Notes: generated from the sequence alone by a model not told the origin. Counted from the stretch's first letter, positions 27,429 through 36,690 are shown. The stretch is 64,000 bases of DNA from JAIQFL01 sp035295745 (GCA_035295745.1 DATGIL010000021.1:168367-232366), one strand, 5' to 3'. A program made the numbers and translations.

Positions 27429-27793
27429 CAAGCCCTCTAAAAGCCTTCGGTGCGAGATTTCTTGACATCGATCGGCCAACGGCCCCATTCCAACGTCAAA
27501 CTCCCGGCAAATAGGTACGGGAAACTTGCCTGAACACGCGCTGGCTGCCCGCCGCGTGCACAAATCTTCGTTTTTGCAACGAATCCCGCAGGTCCGTATC
27601 TTCTCCCTGATCGGTCTACCAACGTTCAGGAAACCGCCAGGCAGGTTGGCGGCTTTGACAGCGGGCCGGATGCCAGCGCATCTATCGGGGGACGGACCGC
27701 AACGGGAGGTCTCGACGCGGCACGCACGAGTATCCGCGCCACGGAGTTAACCCAAGGGCAGTCCTCGCGTATTAATAAGCAGAGAGAAGACCG
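27429..27793. other. Intergenic region, possible decayed coding sequence
   Basis: 365 bases. A hairpin AACCGCCA...TGGCGG near 27630-27650 lacks a T tract. A plus-strand frame from 27534 to 27797 is open and reads protein-like at its end (QETARQVGGFDSGPD), stopping in the start codon of the next gene, but it has no convincing start or homologue. I do not call a gene. Confidence 0.3.
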
Positions 27794-28654
27794 ATGATCC
27801 GAAAAATCGCGACAGTCATAATCATCCTCGCCGCTACCCTCAGCGCGCAGGCGCCCCATACCACCGCGGGGAACGTCATCGAGCAGCCAGATGCGCAGCG
27901 CACTAAGGACGAACTATCCAACCTGCTGGGCCACTACCCTCCTGCTTTGCGAGGAGCCCTGGCGCTCGATTCGAGCCTGCTCACCAACCAGTCGTACCTG
28001 GCCCCGTATCCGGCCCTCGTCAGTTTTCTCAGTACGCATCCCGATGTCGAGCGCAATCCGTCATACTATCTGAGCGACGGGCGTCCCGGGTCCCAGGACC
28101 ATGGCGCCCCGTCGAGCGAGGTCTGGCGCGAAGTCGTGAATGCGCTGGAGGCGTTCGCGGGTTTCGGACTGGCGATCGGAGTATCGGTATGGCTGATCCG
28201 CACGATCATCGATTATCGCCGATGGAGCCGCCTTGCCAAGGTGCAGGCCGAGGTACATGCCAAGCTGCTCGACCGCTTCACGGCGAACAACGATCTGTTG
28301 GCATACATGCAGACTCCGGCAGGGGCGAAGTTTCTGGAATCCACGCCGATCACTCTCGATTCGGGCCCGCGCAGTGTGGGCGCGCCACTGAGTCGCATCC
28401 TCTGGTCCGTGCAGGGCGGGCTGGTGTTGGTGGCGGGAGGGGTCGGACTGGAGGTCGTGAGCTCACGCTTCAGCGACGATTCCTCGCAGCCCCTGCACGC
28501 GCTTGGGGTGCTGGGAATCGCGTTGGGGCTGGGGTTTGTGATTTCGGCGATCGTCTCGTACATGATTTCGCACCGCTTGGGCTTGATCGAAACGCCACCG
28601 TCGGCTTCGCGCATCGATCCGGCGGGCGTGGAAGGCTTCGGATTCCGCAAGTGA
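27794..28654 (+). CDS. Membrane protein of unknown function upstream of an ECF sigma factor
   Basis: 286 residues: signal peptide (KIATVIIILAATLSAQ), an extracytoplasmic stretch to about residue 115, a helix at about 120-138, a cytoplasmic-looking helical segment (RWSRLAKVQAEVHAKLLDRFTANNDLLAYMQTPAGAKFLES), and two further helices near 205-222 and 235-258. I do not recognise a named family. The ECF sigma gene follows after 13 bases, so the three genes 27794-29737 form one unit; it may sense or be controlled by that sigma factor. Confidence 0.85.
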   Translation: MIRKIATVIIILAATLSAQAPHTTAGNVIEQPDAQRTKDELSNLLGHYPPALRGALALDSSLLTNQSYLAPYPALVSFLSTHPDVERNPSYYLSDGRPGSQDHGAPSSEVWREVVNALEAFAGFGLAIGVSVWLIRTIIDYRRWSRLAKVQAEVHAKLLDRFTANNDLLAYMQTPAGAKFLESTPITLDSGPRSVGAPLSRILWSVQGGLVLVAGGVGLEVVSSRFSDDSSQPLHALGVLGIALGLGFVISAIVSYMISHRLGLIETPPSASRIDPAGVEGFGFRK

Positions 28655-28667
28655 AGGAGGTGCGCGC

Positions 28668-29243
28668 ATGATTCGCGATACCGCAATTCGGGTGGGCAGC
28701 CAGGCGGAAACCGTGGAGGACACGTGCGCCGAATTCGTCATGGACGAAGAGACCTTCCGCGCGTTTTACGAACGGACGGCGCGCGGTGTTTGGGTATACC
28801 TCTCGCGCGTGACGGGCGACCGGGAAATGGCGGACGATCTTCTGCAGGAAACCTTCTATCGCTTCCTGAGAGCCAAGTCGGTTTATGAATCGGAGTCGCA
28901 TCGCAGGAACGCGCTCTATCGAATCGCAACGAACCTGGCTCGAGATGTACGGCGCAAGACCCTGACCCGTCCCGCCCCGATCCTGGCGGGTGACGACATC
29001 GAGAGCGCGGCTTCCGGGACTCCCGGTGCGGCGGAAAGGGCGGCCGACTTCACGCGCGCGATGTCGAGTCTGGAGCCGCGGGAGCGCGCCATGTTGTGGA
29101 TGGCCTATGCGGAGGGCTCGTCGCATCAGGAGATCGCGGCGGTGCTCGGGCTGCGGACCGCCAGTCTCAAGTGCATGATGTTTCGCGCGCGGCGGAAATT
29201 GGCCTCGCTGTTAGGCGGCGGGGCGGAAGGGGGCAAGCGATGA
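28668..29243 (+). CDS. ECF RNA polymerase sigma factor
   Basis: 191 residues. AAGGAGG lies seven bases before the ATG. Region 2 (FRAFYERTARGVWVYLSRVTGDREMADDLLQETFYRFL) at about 28-80 and region 4 (LEPRERAMLWMAYAEGSSHQEIAAVLGLRTASLKCMMFRARRKLASLL) at about 130-182. Recognises -35/-10 elements of a stress or surface regulon. Its stop overlaps the start of the anti-sigma gene (ATGA). Confidence 0.93.
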   Translation: MIRDTAIRVGSQAETVEDTCAEFVMDEETFRAFYERTARGVWVYLSRVTGDREMADDLLQETFYRFLRAKSVYESESHRRNALYRIATNLARDVRRKTLTRPAPILAGDDIESAASGTPGAAERAADFTRAMSSLEPRERAMLWMAYAEGSSHQEIAAVLGLRTASLKCMMFRARRKLASLLGGGAEGGKR

Positions 29244-29737
29244 CACCGTTCGAATGCGAGTTCGAAGCGGAAGTTCTGGCGGCGGCTCTTCAAGATCGGT
29301 GGCCGGGGCGGGTGGATGCCGAGTTGCGCGCCCACGCGGCCGGCTGCGCGGTCTGCTCGGATGTGGCGGCGATCGCGAAAGCAATCGAGGAAAATCGGGC
29401 TACCCTGGCGGCTCAGGCGGCAATTCCCGATTCCGGGCGGGTGTGGTGGATGGCGCAGCTTCGTGCGCGGCGCGAGGATTCGGCCGCTGCCAGCCGCCCG
29501 CTCACGGCTGCGCATGCGGCCGGCCTGGTTTGTGCGCTCGCGCTGCTGGCCGCATGTTCGCGCATCGCATGGCCCTGGTTTCGAGGTGTCCTGGCACGGA
29601 TGGCATCGGCGGACGCGGCAACATGGTTCGCTCCGGCTGCACGAGCGCTGGCCGAGCACGGCGCAGTGGCGCTGGCGATGGCACTGGTGCTCCTGCTGCT
29701 GCCGGCGGCGGCGTATCTGGCGCTGGGGCGCGACTGA
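29240..29737 (+). CDS. Zinc-binding anti-sigma factor, membrane protein
   Basis: Start ATG 29240 overlaps the sigma stop in an ATGA. 165 residues. The cytoplasmic N-terminus has the anti-sigma zinc motif H-x3-C-x2-C (LRAHAAGCAVC, about residues 33-40), followed by helices and two membrane segments (AAGLVCALALLAACS near 95-110, VALAMALVLLLLPAAAYLAL near 142-162). Likely holds the ECF sigma at the membrane; inferred from domain and overlap. Confidence 0.88.
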   Translation: MTPFECEFEAEVLAAALQDRWPGRVDAELRAHAAGCAVCSDVAAIAKAIEENRATLAAQAAIPDSGRVWWMAQLRARREDSAAASRPLTAAHAAGLVCALALLAACSRIAWPWFRGVLARMASADAATWFAPAARALAEHGAVALAMALVLLLLPAAAYLALGRD

Positions 29738-29743
29738 GCTTCG

Positions 29744-31372
29744 CTAGAGCCGGCAGGACCAGGGTGGAGACGGAAGAGTCGCCTCCCGCCTCGACAGCAC
29801 GAAGAAATGGTCCGCCCCCTCGACTATCTCGTGATCTGCCTGCGCGGCTTGCTCGACGGCCTTGCGGTTCCGTTCAGGTACCAGGAAGTCGCTGTCCGGA
29901 TGTGCGCGGATGATCTCGGCCAAATCGTCTCCTGATGCAGCCGTGATCACCGTGCCGAGCGGCTCTTCCGAATTCATGCCCCACTCGCGCAGGTGTTGGC
30001 TGAAGAGCGCGGTCCAGCGCGAGGGGTCGTTAAACTGCGCCGCAGTCATCACGATTCCCATGAAGTCGAACGGCATCTCGTAGCGCCCGCCGAGTACCCC
30101 CACACCCACCAGGCAGTAGCGCACCTTGGGAAGCGGCAGGTCGGAGGCGTACAGGTCGTCTGCCATGTCCACGACGATCAGCTCATGCGCGCGCCGCCGC
30201 TCGCAATAGTCGGAGAGCATCGGTGCGACCTTCTGAATCGTGTCGCTGCGGAAGGAGAGTCCCCAAGGCGCCGCGGGAAATGCCGCCTTCGCGGCGAAGA
30301 CGACCACTGTAAACGCGAGCACCCAGTAGGCACGCCGGCCGGTAGTGTATGACCCGAATCCAGTCGCCACGATGGCGAGCGCCGGGATCATCGGCAGCAT
30401 GTAGGAGATATTGCGGTAGCGAAAGGCGAGGATGGCGAGCAGCACCATGCCGATCCAGCAGGCCAGCAGCCAGGCCGCACCGGACCGCCTGCGCAACTCT
30501 CCGAAGAATCCGGGCAAGGCGACCAGGGCGAACGCGGTGAGCACGGGGTCGACGCCGGGAACCCGCATCAGGTAGAAGAGCGCCTGGTTCTCCTGCGAGG
30601 TCTGCGGCGGAGCGCCGGCGCCGAAGGCCAGGATGTCGATGGCGACATGTTCCGTCCAGAACCAGCGCGTGTGCACGATGCCCTGGTAGAGGAACCACGG
30701 CGCGGCCAATGCCAGGGACAACGCCGCGGCCAGACAGACGCGCCAGAAGGTCGGCTTCTCTTTGCGCGGGGCGAAGAGCCAATAGAGACCCAGCGCGCCC
30801 AGCGGCAACACGCCCGCTACGCTCTTGGTAAGAATGGCCCCAGCCACGGCGGCGGCGAATCCCCAGAGCGCGGCTTTGGATTCGAGCCACGGATCGGAGA
30901 AGAGGCAGTACATGGCGGCGATCCAGCAGGCCACCACAATGCCATCGGTCATGCACAGTCCGCCCAACACGTGAAAAAGGTGGTTGGAGGCCAGCAACAT
31001 CGCGGCGCAGGCGCCCGCCTGCCAGGAGCGCAGTTCGGCGACCCACAGGAAGACGAGTCCAATTCCGAAACTCGCCAGCAGGGCCACCGGGAGCCGCAAG
31101 GCGACGCGCGAGATGCCCAGGATCCGAGCCGACAGTCCGGCGGCCATCATGAGGAGCGGCGGCTTGTAGAGCGCGTAGCGTCCCAGGAACATCGGGGTGA
31201 GCCAGTTGCCCTCGCGAGCGATGTGAATGGCGCCATGCGCGTACAGGGCTTCGTCCTGCGCGGAGACTTTGCTGATGGGATCGACATAATCGCCGGCCAG
31301 GCCCACACGGGCCGAGCGGAGCAGCAGGCAGGCCAGCGCAAGCAAGGCAACGATCCAGAAGGCACGCTGCAT
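29744..31372 (-). CDS. GT-C glycosyltransferase, ArnT/PMT-like (family 39/83 type)
   Basis: 542 residues with about eleven hydrophobic segments in the first 370 residues. The first periplasmic loop has the acidic SAQDEALYAHGAIHIAREG, matching the catalytic Asp-Glu region of ArnT-like enzymes; GRYALYKPPLLMM follows. The C-terminal 170 residues are a soluble domain. It transfers a sugar from a polyprenyl-phosphate donor to lipid A, protein or another acceptor; the acceptor cannot be told. Convergent with the anti-sigma gene. Confidence 0.88.
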   Translation of the reverse strand: MQRAFWIVALLALACLLLRSARVGLAGDYVDPISKVSAQDEALYAHGAIHIAREGNWLTPMFLGRYALYKPPLLMMAAGLSARILGISRVALRLPVALLASFGIGLVFLWVAELRSWQAGACAAMLLASNHLFHVLGGLCMTDGIVVACWIAAMYCLFSDPWLESKAALWGFAAAVAGAILTKSVAGVLPLGALGLYWLFAPRKEKPTFWRVCLAAALSLALAAPWFLYQGIVHTRWFWTEHVAIDILAFGAGAPPQTSQENQALFYLMRVPGVDPVLTAFALVALPGFFGELRRRSGAAWLLACWIGMVLLAILAFRYRNISYMLPMIPALAIVATGFGSYTTGRRAYWVLAFTVVVFAAKAAFPAAPWGLSFRSDTIQKVAPMLSDYCERRRAHELIVVDMADDLYASDLPLPKVRYCLVGVGVLGGRYEMPFDFMGIVMTAAQFNDPSRWTALFSQHLREWGMNSEEPLGTVITAASGDDLAEIIRAHPDSDFLVPERNRKAVEQAAQADHEIVEGADHFFVLSRREATLPSPPWSCRL

Positions 31373-31759
31373 GCAAGTTTACGTATAACACGGTGGGGGC
31401 GGCAATCAGGATTTGGGTGGGAAGGGTGTTTAGAGGCCTTCGGGAATTCTCGCGGTGGCTGCCTCGCGCCACAATCGGACAGGGCGTCGCGTGGCCCATG
31501 CGTACTTTGGCCCAATCCGGAAAACCGTCTGACTCCGACGGGTGCGACCTTTTAGAAGCAGTGAGTTACAGGGAATTTCCGTCGGACTCAGACGGGTTCG
31601 AGAGGGAGCTTGCCCGAATTGGCAAGCCGCGGGGCAAAGGAATCGGCTTCTAGAAAGTGCGGATGCCCCTCCGCTTGCCTACGGCCTCGCAGGGCTTCAC
31701 TGCGGCCGGGTCCTCCAAAACATGGGAAGAGGCATTTCGCAAAAAACCCCCGGTATTAT
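31373..31759. other. Intergenic region with a paired inverted-repeat element
   Basis: 387 bases between divergent genes. No gene supported. Holds the inverted-repeat element listed at 31525-31596. The last 20 bases before the ATG at 31760 have no Shine-Dalgarno sequence. Confidence 0.5.
31525..31596. repeat. REP-like inverted repeat pair
   Basis: Two 18-base copies, 31525-31542 (CCGTCTGACTCCGACGGG) and 31579-31596 (CCGTCGGACTCAGACGGG). Each is an imperfect palindrome, and the two differences between copies are exactly compensating, so the copies pair with each other over 17 positions with one central C-C mismatch. 36 bases lie between. Not followed by a T tract, so a terminator is unlikely. 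Family unknown. Confidence 0.55.
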
Positions 31760-32016
31760 ATGAGTATCGAAGACAAGCAACCGAAACCGGGTGACATGGT
31801 CGTGCTGGAAGGGCTCCCGCCGGGCTTCCTCGACGACCTGCCGTTCGAAGACCAGATCGCTATCAGGGATGTAATCGGAAACCGATTAAGTTCATCGAGT
31901 TCACCAGCTTCACTAGCGGTGGAGAACGCGTGGAGCGCGTTGAACTTGAATTCTGGGATGAGTTTCGCCATCGCCATTGGTTATATGTGGATCCGAGCTT
32001 TAATTCGGATAATTAA
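31760..32016 (+). pseudogene. Small conserved protein gene with an apparent one-base frameshift
   Basis: The ATG frame reads MSIEDKQPKPGDMVVLEGLPPGFLDDLPFEDQ...IRDVIG, then turns to low-complexity SSSSSP. Moving to the frame starting at 31879 gives KPIKFIEFTSFT, VERVELEFWDEFRHRHWLYVDPSF and a stop at 32014-32016. An extra A in the AAA at 31879-31881 would restore GKPIK. Small proteins with a 'GD-x-V-L-x-x-L-PPG-x-L-x-x-LP' start and a 'GKPV' middle are common in bacteria; function unknown. The unshifted frame stops at 32020. Either a real mutation or a sequencing error. Base composition is AT-richer than neighbours. Confidence 0.65.
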
Positions 32017-32047
32017 ATAGGCTTTGGCATATTGGCCACTCTGTAGG

Positions 32048-32611
32048 TTACAGCTCCAGTACGGTCGGCTGCCCAAGGACCATCCTGTAGAATCCATGCA
32101 CTTCTCCATCGGTTAAACCAGTGGCGAGATCAGAATCTGCCGCAAACGCAATCGGAAATATTGCTTCAGCAGGCTTCCCAATCGCGGCATAGAAGCGTTG
32201 GCGCTTTCCTGGAGGGATTCCAGCCACTCCTCCCCAGAAGTAGAACGTCTCTTGAGCCACGAAGATGTGCGGCTGTTGGATCCCCAGTAGGGCGTGTGCC
32301 GAATGTCCTCCGCTGAGCGAACTGGGCGTTGCCATTCCCGGCCGTAACGGCACATCCCAATTGGGGCTGGCTGCCCGTACAAACCCAAAGTACCTGTCTC
32401 CATCGGAGAGACGAAAGCTTGCTCGTACCAATACCGACCCGCGCTCGGCGGCTACCGGCTGAGGTTCGGCGTGGGGGCGATGTGTCCTCTCGTCGGAGGA
32501 GTCGTACCAGGGCTTTCCGTAGTCCATATTGTGCACCCCGACCCAGACCGGGTGGCGTTGGAAATCCGATTCAGTGAGGTCGGCAATCTGCTTGAGTTCA
32601 GGCGTCAACAC
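32048..32611 (-). CDS. Hypothetical protein
   Basis: 187 residues, no signal peptide or membrane segment. Readable features: LTPELKQIADLTESDFQRHPVWVGVHNMDYGKPWYDSSDE near the N-terminus and FYFWGGVAGIPPGKRQRFYAAIGKPAEAIFPIAF in the second half. Composition is normal for a globular cytoplasmic protein. I do not recognise a family. 17 bases upstream of the next gene's stop on the same strand. Confidence 0.7.
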   Translation of the reverse strand: MLTPELKQIADLTESDFQRHPVWVGVHNMDYGKPWYDSSDERTHRPHAEPQPVAAERGSVLVRASFRLSDGDRYFGFVRAASPNWDVPLRPGMATPSSLSGGHSAHALLGIQQPHIFVAQETFYFWGGVAGIPPGKRQRFYAAIGKPAEAIFPIAFAADSDLATGLTDGEVHGFYRMVLGQPTVLEL

Positions 32612-32628
32612 TTTTCGGTTCCATTCTC

Positions 32629-34194
32629 CTACCGCGACACTATTTTGAGCGAGGCGGATGCTGCGCCGCCTGAAGGCAGCGAGACCGATGTAGTTTGGCT
32701 ATCGAAGCGTTGGACGAATACCAGATTTGCGAGGTCTTCGTGCGAGACGTCGTCGAACGCGAGGAGTTTGTAATTGCCGGGTGCGACGCCGGTGAAGTGG
32801 AACGCGCCTTGGTTGTCTGCCTGGAGTGAACGCGGCGGCAGTCTGCCGTCGGCGGAGATAAGCGCGATGACGGCATTGGGTTGGGGCTGATCGTCGGTGC
32901 CGGTTACGGTGCCATCGATGTGCCCGCCGTCAGTCCCAATGGCGATTTCGACCGTCGCATCCGGGATGAACTGCGAGCCGGACTCGGGGAGATCCTCGCC
33001 GCCATAGCGAATGGATGACACGTAGCAGCCCTCGGGCAGGTTAGAGACACTGGCGGAGAACGCGGCGAAATCCGGCGGGAACTGTCCTACCGCCAGGAAG
33101 GTGAGATCCTTATCGAGGTTCGCGTATTGCGGAGTCGGAACCTGGGCGAAATTGATTGCGCGACCGATCACCGAAATCCGGTTCCAGCCCGCCGGACGAT
33201 CGTTGGACGGAAATTTCACTACTCCCGGCACCCTGGCGCGCACCAGACTGAGAAGCACTCCCTGGACATCCTGGCCGCGCACTTCGACAGTCTGCGTGCC
33301 CAGGCAGACGCCATTGCAAGAACCCCCGGAACCCTGCGCATAAACCATGTAAGAACCGGGCGGAATTGAGGGGAAATCGAAGGCAAGCTTCGGCGGAGCG
33401 AGCACGGTCTTCGCCACCACGGATCGATCGCTATCGACCAGCGTAACCTGCACATACCAGTTGCCGGATACTTGCACCGCACCGCGCACGTCAAAGAGCG
33501 GCGTATGCGCTAAGTGGATGTCGATGCCCCGCAGTTCGGTAGGTCCCGTAATCTCAACCGAAGCCGCCAACGCGGCGTCTGCGATATTGGGGTAGTAGGT
33601 GGGAGCAAGCCCGTTTGCCCTGTCGGATTCCGTGGGCATGCGCCTGACTTCAGGCTGTCGGGGAATTGCGGCCTTTACCAAGTAGCTGCCGGCGGGTACG
33701 CGGGGAATTCGATATTCACCGTTGTCCAGTGTGACGGCGGAAGCAATTTCGCGACGCGTTCCCGCGGTCAGAAGGCTGACGCGTGCGCCTTCAACCGGCG
33801 CGTCACCATCAGATACCTTGCCGGTCACGACCGCCTGGGCGACGAGCTTCAGAACGATGGAGTCGAGCTTCTGGTTCTTGTCAAGTGTGAATCCGCCGTG
33901 CGGCGAATATTTGGACGCACGATACCACCCGGCGGCGAAGCCGGAAAGCTCGGCGGAGAGCTCCCAATCGTGCCCCCAAAGGCCGGTAAACTCGAAGCGG
34001 CCGCTGTCATTGGTCTGCGCGGAAATGACTTCGTCGCCACTCGAACTCCGGTATCGCAGATGGACAAGCGCGTTCGAGAGCGGTGACCCTGTGGCCGCGT
34101 TGAGGACCTTGCCCGCGATGATGCCTTGCGACGCGTTATCCTGATAACCCGGAGCGAGCGCGCAGACGAACAGCAGAAGGATCGGCAGGCGCAT
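32629..34194 (-). CDS. Secreted carboxypeptidase-regulatory-like (CnaB-type) repeat protein
   Basis: ATG 34194 gives a signal peptide (RLPILLLFVCALAPGY); an earlier ATG at 34212 adds six residues. 521 residues of tandem beta-sandwich repeats (IAGKVLNAATGSPLSNALVHL, VTGKVSDGDAPVEGARVSLL, IDGTVTGTDDQPQPNAVIALI, VAPGNYKLLAFDD). Same class as the gene at 25791-27428. No catalytic domain. The region 34213-34477 upstream shows nothing more than a likely promoter. Confidence 0.85.
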   Translation of the reverse strand: MRLPILLLFVCALAPGYQDNASQGIIAGKVLNAATGSPLSNALVHLRYRSSSGDEVISAQTNDSGRFEFTGLWGHDWELSAELSGFAAGWYRASKYSPHGGFTLDKNQKLDSIVLKLVAQAVVTGKVSDGDAPVEGARVSLLTAGTRREIASAVTLDNGEYRIPRVPAGSYLVKAAIPRQPEVRRMPTESDRANGLAPTYYPNIADAALAASVEITGPTELRGIDIHLAHTPLFDVRGAVQVSGNWYVQVTLVDSDRSVVAKTVLAPPKLAFDFPSIPPGSYMVYAQGSGGSCNGVCLGTQTVEVRGQDVQGVLLSLVRARVPGVVKFPSNDRPAGWNRISVIGRAINFAQVPTPQYANLDKDLTFLAVGQFPPDFAAFSASVSNLPEGCYVSSIRYGGEDLPESGSQFIPDATVEIAIGTDGGHIDGTVTGTDDQPQPNAVIALISADGRLPPRSLQADNQGAFHFTGVAPGNYKLLAFDDVSHEDLANLVFVQRFDSQTTSVSLPSGGAASASLKIVSR

Positions 34195-34477
34195 CAGTGA
34201 CTCCCCTCGCACCCCCGATTCTACCTTGAACCAGATGCCGGTTAAGACCTCGGCGTGAAGCTTCAGTCGTCTTGTTTCCGATATCCGACAAAAACGGGTT
34301 TATCGTAAACTACGGCATGCCAGGTTCCTTACCGGCTGCCCCTAGCGACCAACATCTATTGCAGAAGTCTTGCCGCCATTCATCTCTGAAGATCACCGTA
34401 TTTGGCTGGGCCGCTTGTCCCAAAACCTACCGTTTTCAAAACCTTGGCTTTGCTTTCGCAAATTGTTCGCTCGGCGT

Positions 34478-34954
34478 TTATAAAAGCACGGCGCTCAGCG
34501 ACGCGGGGGTGTCCAAGAAAATATTTCCCCTGACGCCACGCCAGCGAACTTTGACGACGGGTGGCTGTTGCCCGGTAGGCGTCACGTGAGTAACGAGTGT
34601 AACCGGACATCGTGCAGCTGAATTGGGAGGAACGTTCATTTGATACGTGAAAGATGCTATCGGCAAAGGCGCTGGATTCTCGTAGGCGTAGACAAATTCA
34701 AACATGAACTCGCCCCCCGGCGGCGCCATGTTAGACAGCCCAGACGCAAACGCATTAGGCACGTTGAGAATAAGCAAAACGGAGCTGTAGTTAATGTTGA
34801 CAAGCGGGGGCGAAAACGTAATCGCGTAGTCGGGAGGAGCAAACCCTACCCATGGCATGCCCTCCCAATCCTGATTGTCTCCGAACTTATCTGCGGTGGC
34901 GTGCGTTTGTACCTTACCGACGGTCTGGAAATACAAGATATTCGTCGCGCCCAT
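34478..34954 (-). CDS. Orphan hypothetical protein
   Basis: 158 residues, no signal peptide. Beta-rich appearance (VNINYSSVLLILNVPNAFASGL, FMFEFVYAYENPAPLPIASFTYQMNVPPNSAARCPVTLVTHVTPTGQQPPVVKVRWRG split over several strands), proline-rich, ending in ASLSAVLL. Lower GC than its neighbours, no operon partners. A real gene seems likely from amino-acid composition, but I recognise no family; acquisition by transfer is possible. Confidence 0.55.
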   Translation of the reverse strand: MGATNILYFQTVGKVQTHATADKFGDNQDWEGMPWVGFAPPDYAITFSPPLVNINYSSVLLILNVPNAFASGLSNMAPPGGEFMFEFVYAYENPAPLPIASFTYQMNVPPNSAARCPVTLVTHVTPTGQQPPVVKVRWRGVRGNIFLDTPASLSAVLL

Positions 34955-35324
34955 TTATCCAATGGCAGTCCCTTCGCTGTTTTGATAGTTTAGCATTTCG
35001 AAACGCGTAAGATGCTGAGTTCGCAAGCTCGGGGAAGTGCGGGTTTTTAACTTTTTACCTTGGGCTCAACTCAGCCGTGAGCACTCGACCGGTTGTCTCG
35101 TCCCTTCGCGGCGTGCTCACCATCATGGAGCGGCTCAGCGATTCTGAGGCGGGTTCCGCAGCCTGACCGAAGCGATCGACACAACCACTCCGGCGGGAAG
35201 AATGATGATGCAGATGGTCGGCATTCTCCTAACCCTCATTGCATAAATAGGATAAAAGAGTTCCTAAATATCAAATTGGCAATCTGCGTGCTTACTCTTC
35301 ACCGATCAAACGAGGAGGGCCCAC
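34955..35324. other. Intergenic region upstream of the kor operon
   Basis: 370 bases between divergent genes. No supported gene or RNA. The final bases carry GAGGAGG seven bases before the korD ATG. AT-rich stretch 35240-35300 is the likely promoter area. Confidence 0.5.
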
Positions 35325-35543
35325 ATGGCCAAAGGGTTTGTTGCCATCACGGTGGAGCGCTGTAAGGGGTGCGGGTTCTGTGTCGAATTCTGCCCAACCC
35401 ACGTCTTGGCTCTATCATCCGCTTTCAATTCAAAGGGATATCATCCACCACATGTCGTCAATGGGGAGAAATGCAGTGGTTGCGACCTCTGCGGCATGTA
35501 CTGTCCCGACTTCGCCATCTTTGGAGCACGCCATGCACGCTGA
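35325..35543 (+). CDS. korD: 2-oxoacid:ferredoxin oxidoreductase delta subunit (2[4Fe-4S] ferredoxin)
   Basis: 72 residues. Two C-x2-C-x2-C-x3-C-P motifs (CKGCGFCVEFCP and CSGCDLCGMYCP) bind two [4Fe-4S] clusters. GAGGAGG is seven bases before the ATG. As the delta subunit it takes electrons from the catalytic subunits. First gene of korDABC; its stop overlaps the korA start by 11 bases. Confidence 0.92.
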   Translation: MAKGFVAITVERCKGCGFCVEFCPTHVLALSSAFNSKGYHPPHVVNGEKCSGCDLCGMYCPDFAIFGARHAR

Positions 35544-36690
35544 CCCCAAAGGTGTCCTTACGGGTGTCCATTTTCTAGACGGTGACCATGCGTGTTGTGA
35601 GGGAACGCTCGCAGCCGGTGCGCGATTTGCCGCAGGTTACCCCATCACCCCATCCACTGAGGTGGTCGAACGCTTCGCGTGGAGAATTCCTACTGTTGGC
35701 GGAATCTTCATCCAGATGGAGGACGAGTTGGCGGCTTCCATCGCGATACAAGGCGCCGTTTGGGGCGGCGCGAAGGCCTTCACAGTCACGTCCGGTCCTG
35801 GATTCTCGCTGATGATGGAGCATATCGGCTACGCGGCGATGACCGAAACGCCCTGTGTGTTCGTGAACGTGCAGCGCGGCGGACCGTCGACGGGCCTGCC
35901 GACCCTGCCGGCGCAAGCCGACATGATGCAAGCTAAGTGGGGATCGCATGGCGATTACGGCATCATCGCGCTCTGCCCCAACTCGCCGCAAGAGTGCTTC
36001 GACCTGACGATCACCGGCTTCAATTTGTCGGAAGAGTTCCGCGTGCCTGTGATGTTGATGCTCGATGAATGCGTCGGGCACATGACGGAGAAAGTAGTGA
36101 TTCCGGCAGCAGAGCAGATCGAAGTGACGCCGCGCCGCCAGACCAAACTTCCGCCCGAAGAGTTCCACCTGTTCGAGCCGCGCGAAGATCTCGTCCCCGA
36201 CATGGTGAAAGCGGGCGATGGCTACCGTTTCCACGTCACCGGGCTGACGCACGATCATCGCGGCTACCCCAGCATGAACGTCGAGACGCAGGACGAGCAG
36301 GTGCGCCGTTTGCAGGACAAGCTGAAGCCGCTCTCGAACGGCCGCGCGATCTGCGAGACGGAAAACCTGGACGACGCCGATGTAGTGGTGGTCTCCTACG
36401 GGATCACGTCGCGGGTAGCACAGCGGGCGCTGCAACTGGCGCGCGCCCGGGGCATCCGCGCCGGGAAGTTCCGCATCATCTCCGCCTGGCCGTTCCCCGA
36501 ACAGCGCATACGCGATCTGGCGGGGCGTGTGAAGGCTTTTGTGGTGCCCGAAATCAACCTGGGCCAGATGGTGCACGAAGTCGCCCGCGCGGCCGCCGGA
36601 AAGGCCGCGGTGATTCCCGTATCGCACGCCGGGGGCAGCGTGCACAACCCCGAATTGATTCTCAAAGCCATTGAGGAGGCCGCCCGATGA
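35533..36690 (+). CDS. korA: 2-oxoacid:ferredoxin oxidoreductase alpha subunit
   Basis: ATG 35533 lies inside the end of korD and gives a 385-residue protein of normal size. Pyrimidine-binding domain region ARFAAGYPITPSTEVVE, TSGPGFSLMMEHIGYAAMTETPCVFVNVQRGGPSTGLPT (split over two strands), and a C-terminal transketolase-type domain (VVSYGITSRVAQRAL, KFRIISAWPFPEQRI). Oxidative decarboxylation of a 2-oxoacid, most likely 2-oxoglutarate, with CoA and ferredoxin. Overlaps korB by 4 bases. Confidence 0.93.
   Translation: MHADPKGVLTGVHFLDGDHACCEGTLAAGARFAAGYPITPSTEVVERFAWRIPTVGGIFIQMEDELAASIAIQGAVWGGAKAFTVTSGPGFSLMMEHIGYAAMTETPCVFVNVQRGGPSTGLPTLPAQADMMQAKWGSHGDYGIIALCPNSPQECFDLTITGFNLSEEFRVPVMLMLDECVGHMTEKVVIPAAEQIEVTPRRQTKLPPEEFHLFEPREDLVPDMVKAGDGYRFHVTGLTHDHRGYPSMNVETQDEQVRRLQDKLKPLSNGRAICETENLDDADVVVVSYGITSRVAQRALQLARARGIRAGKFRIISAWPFPEQRIRDLAGRVKAFVVPEINLGQMVHEVARAAAGKAAVIPVSHAGGSVHNPELILKAIEEAAR

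Noticed and set aside
27630..27652. Hairpin AACCGCCA/TGGCGG as a terminator
   Set aside because: No T tract follows in either direction.
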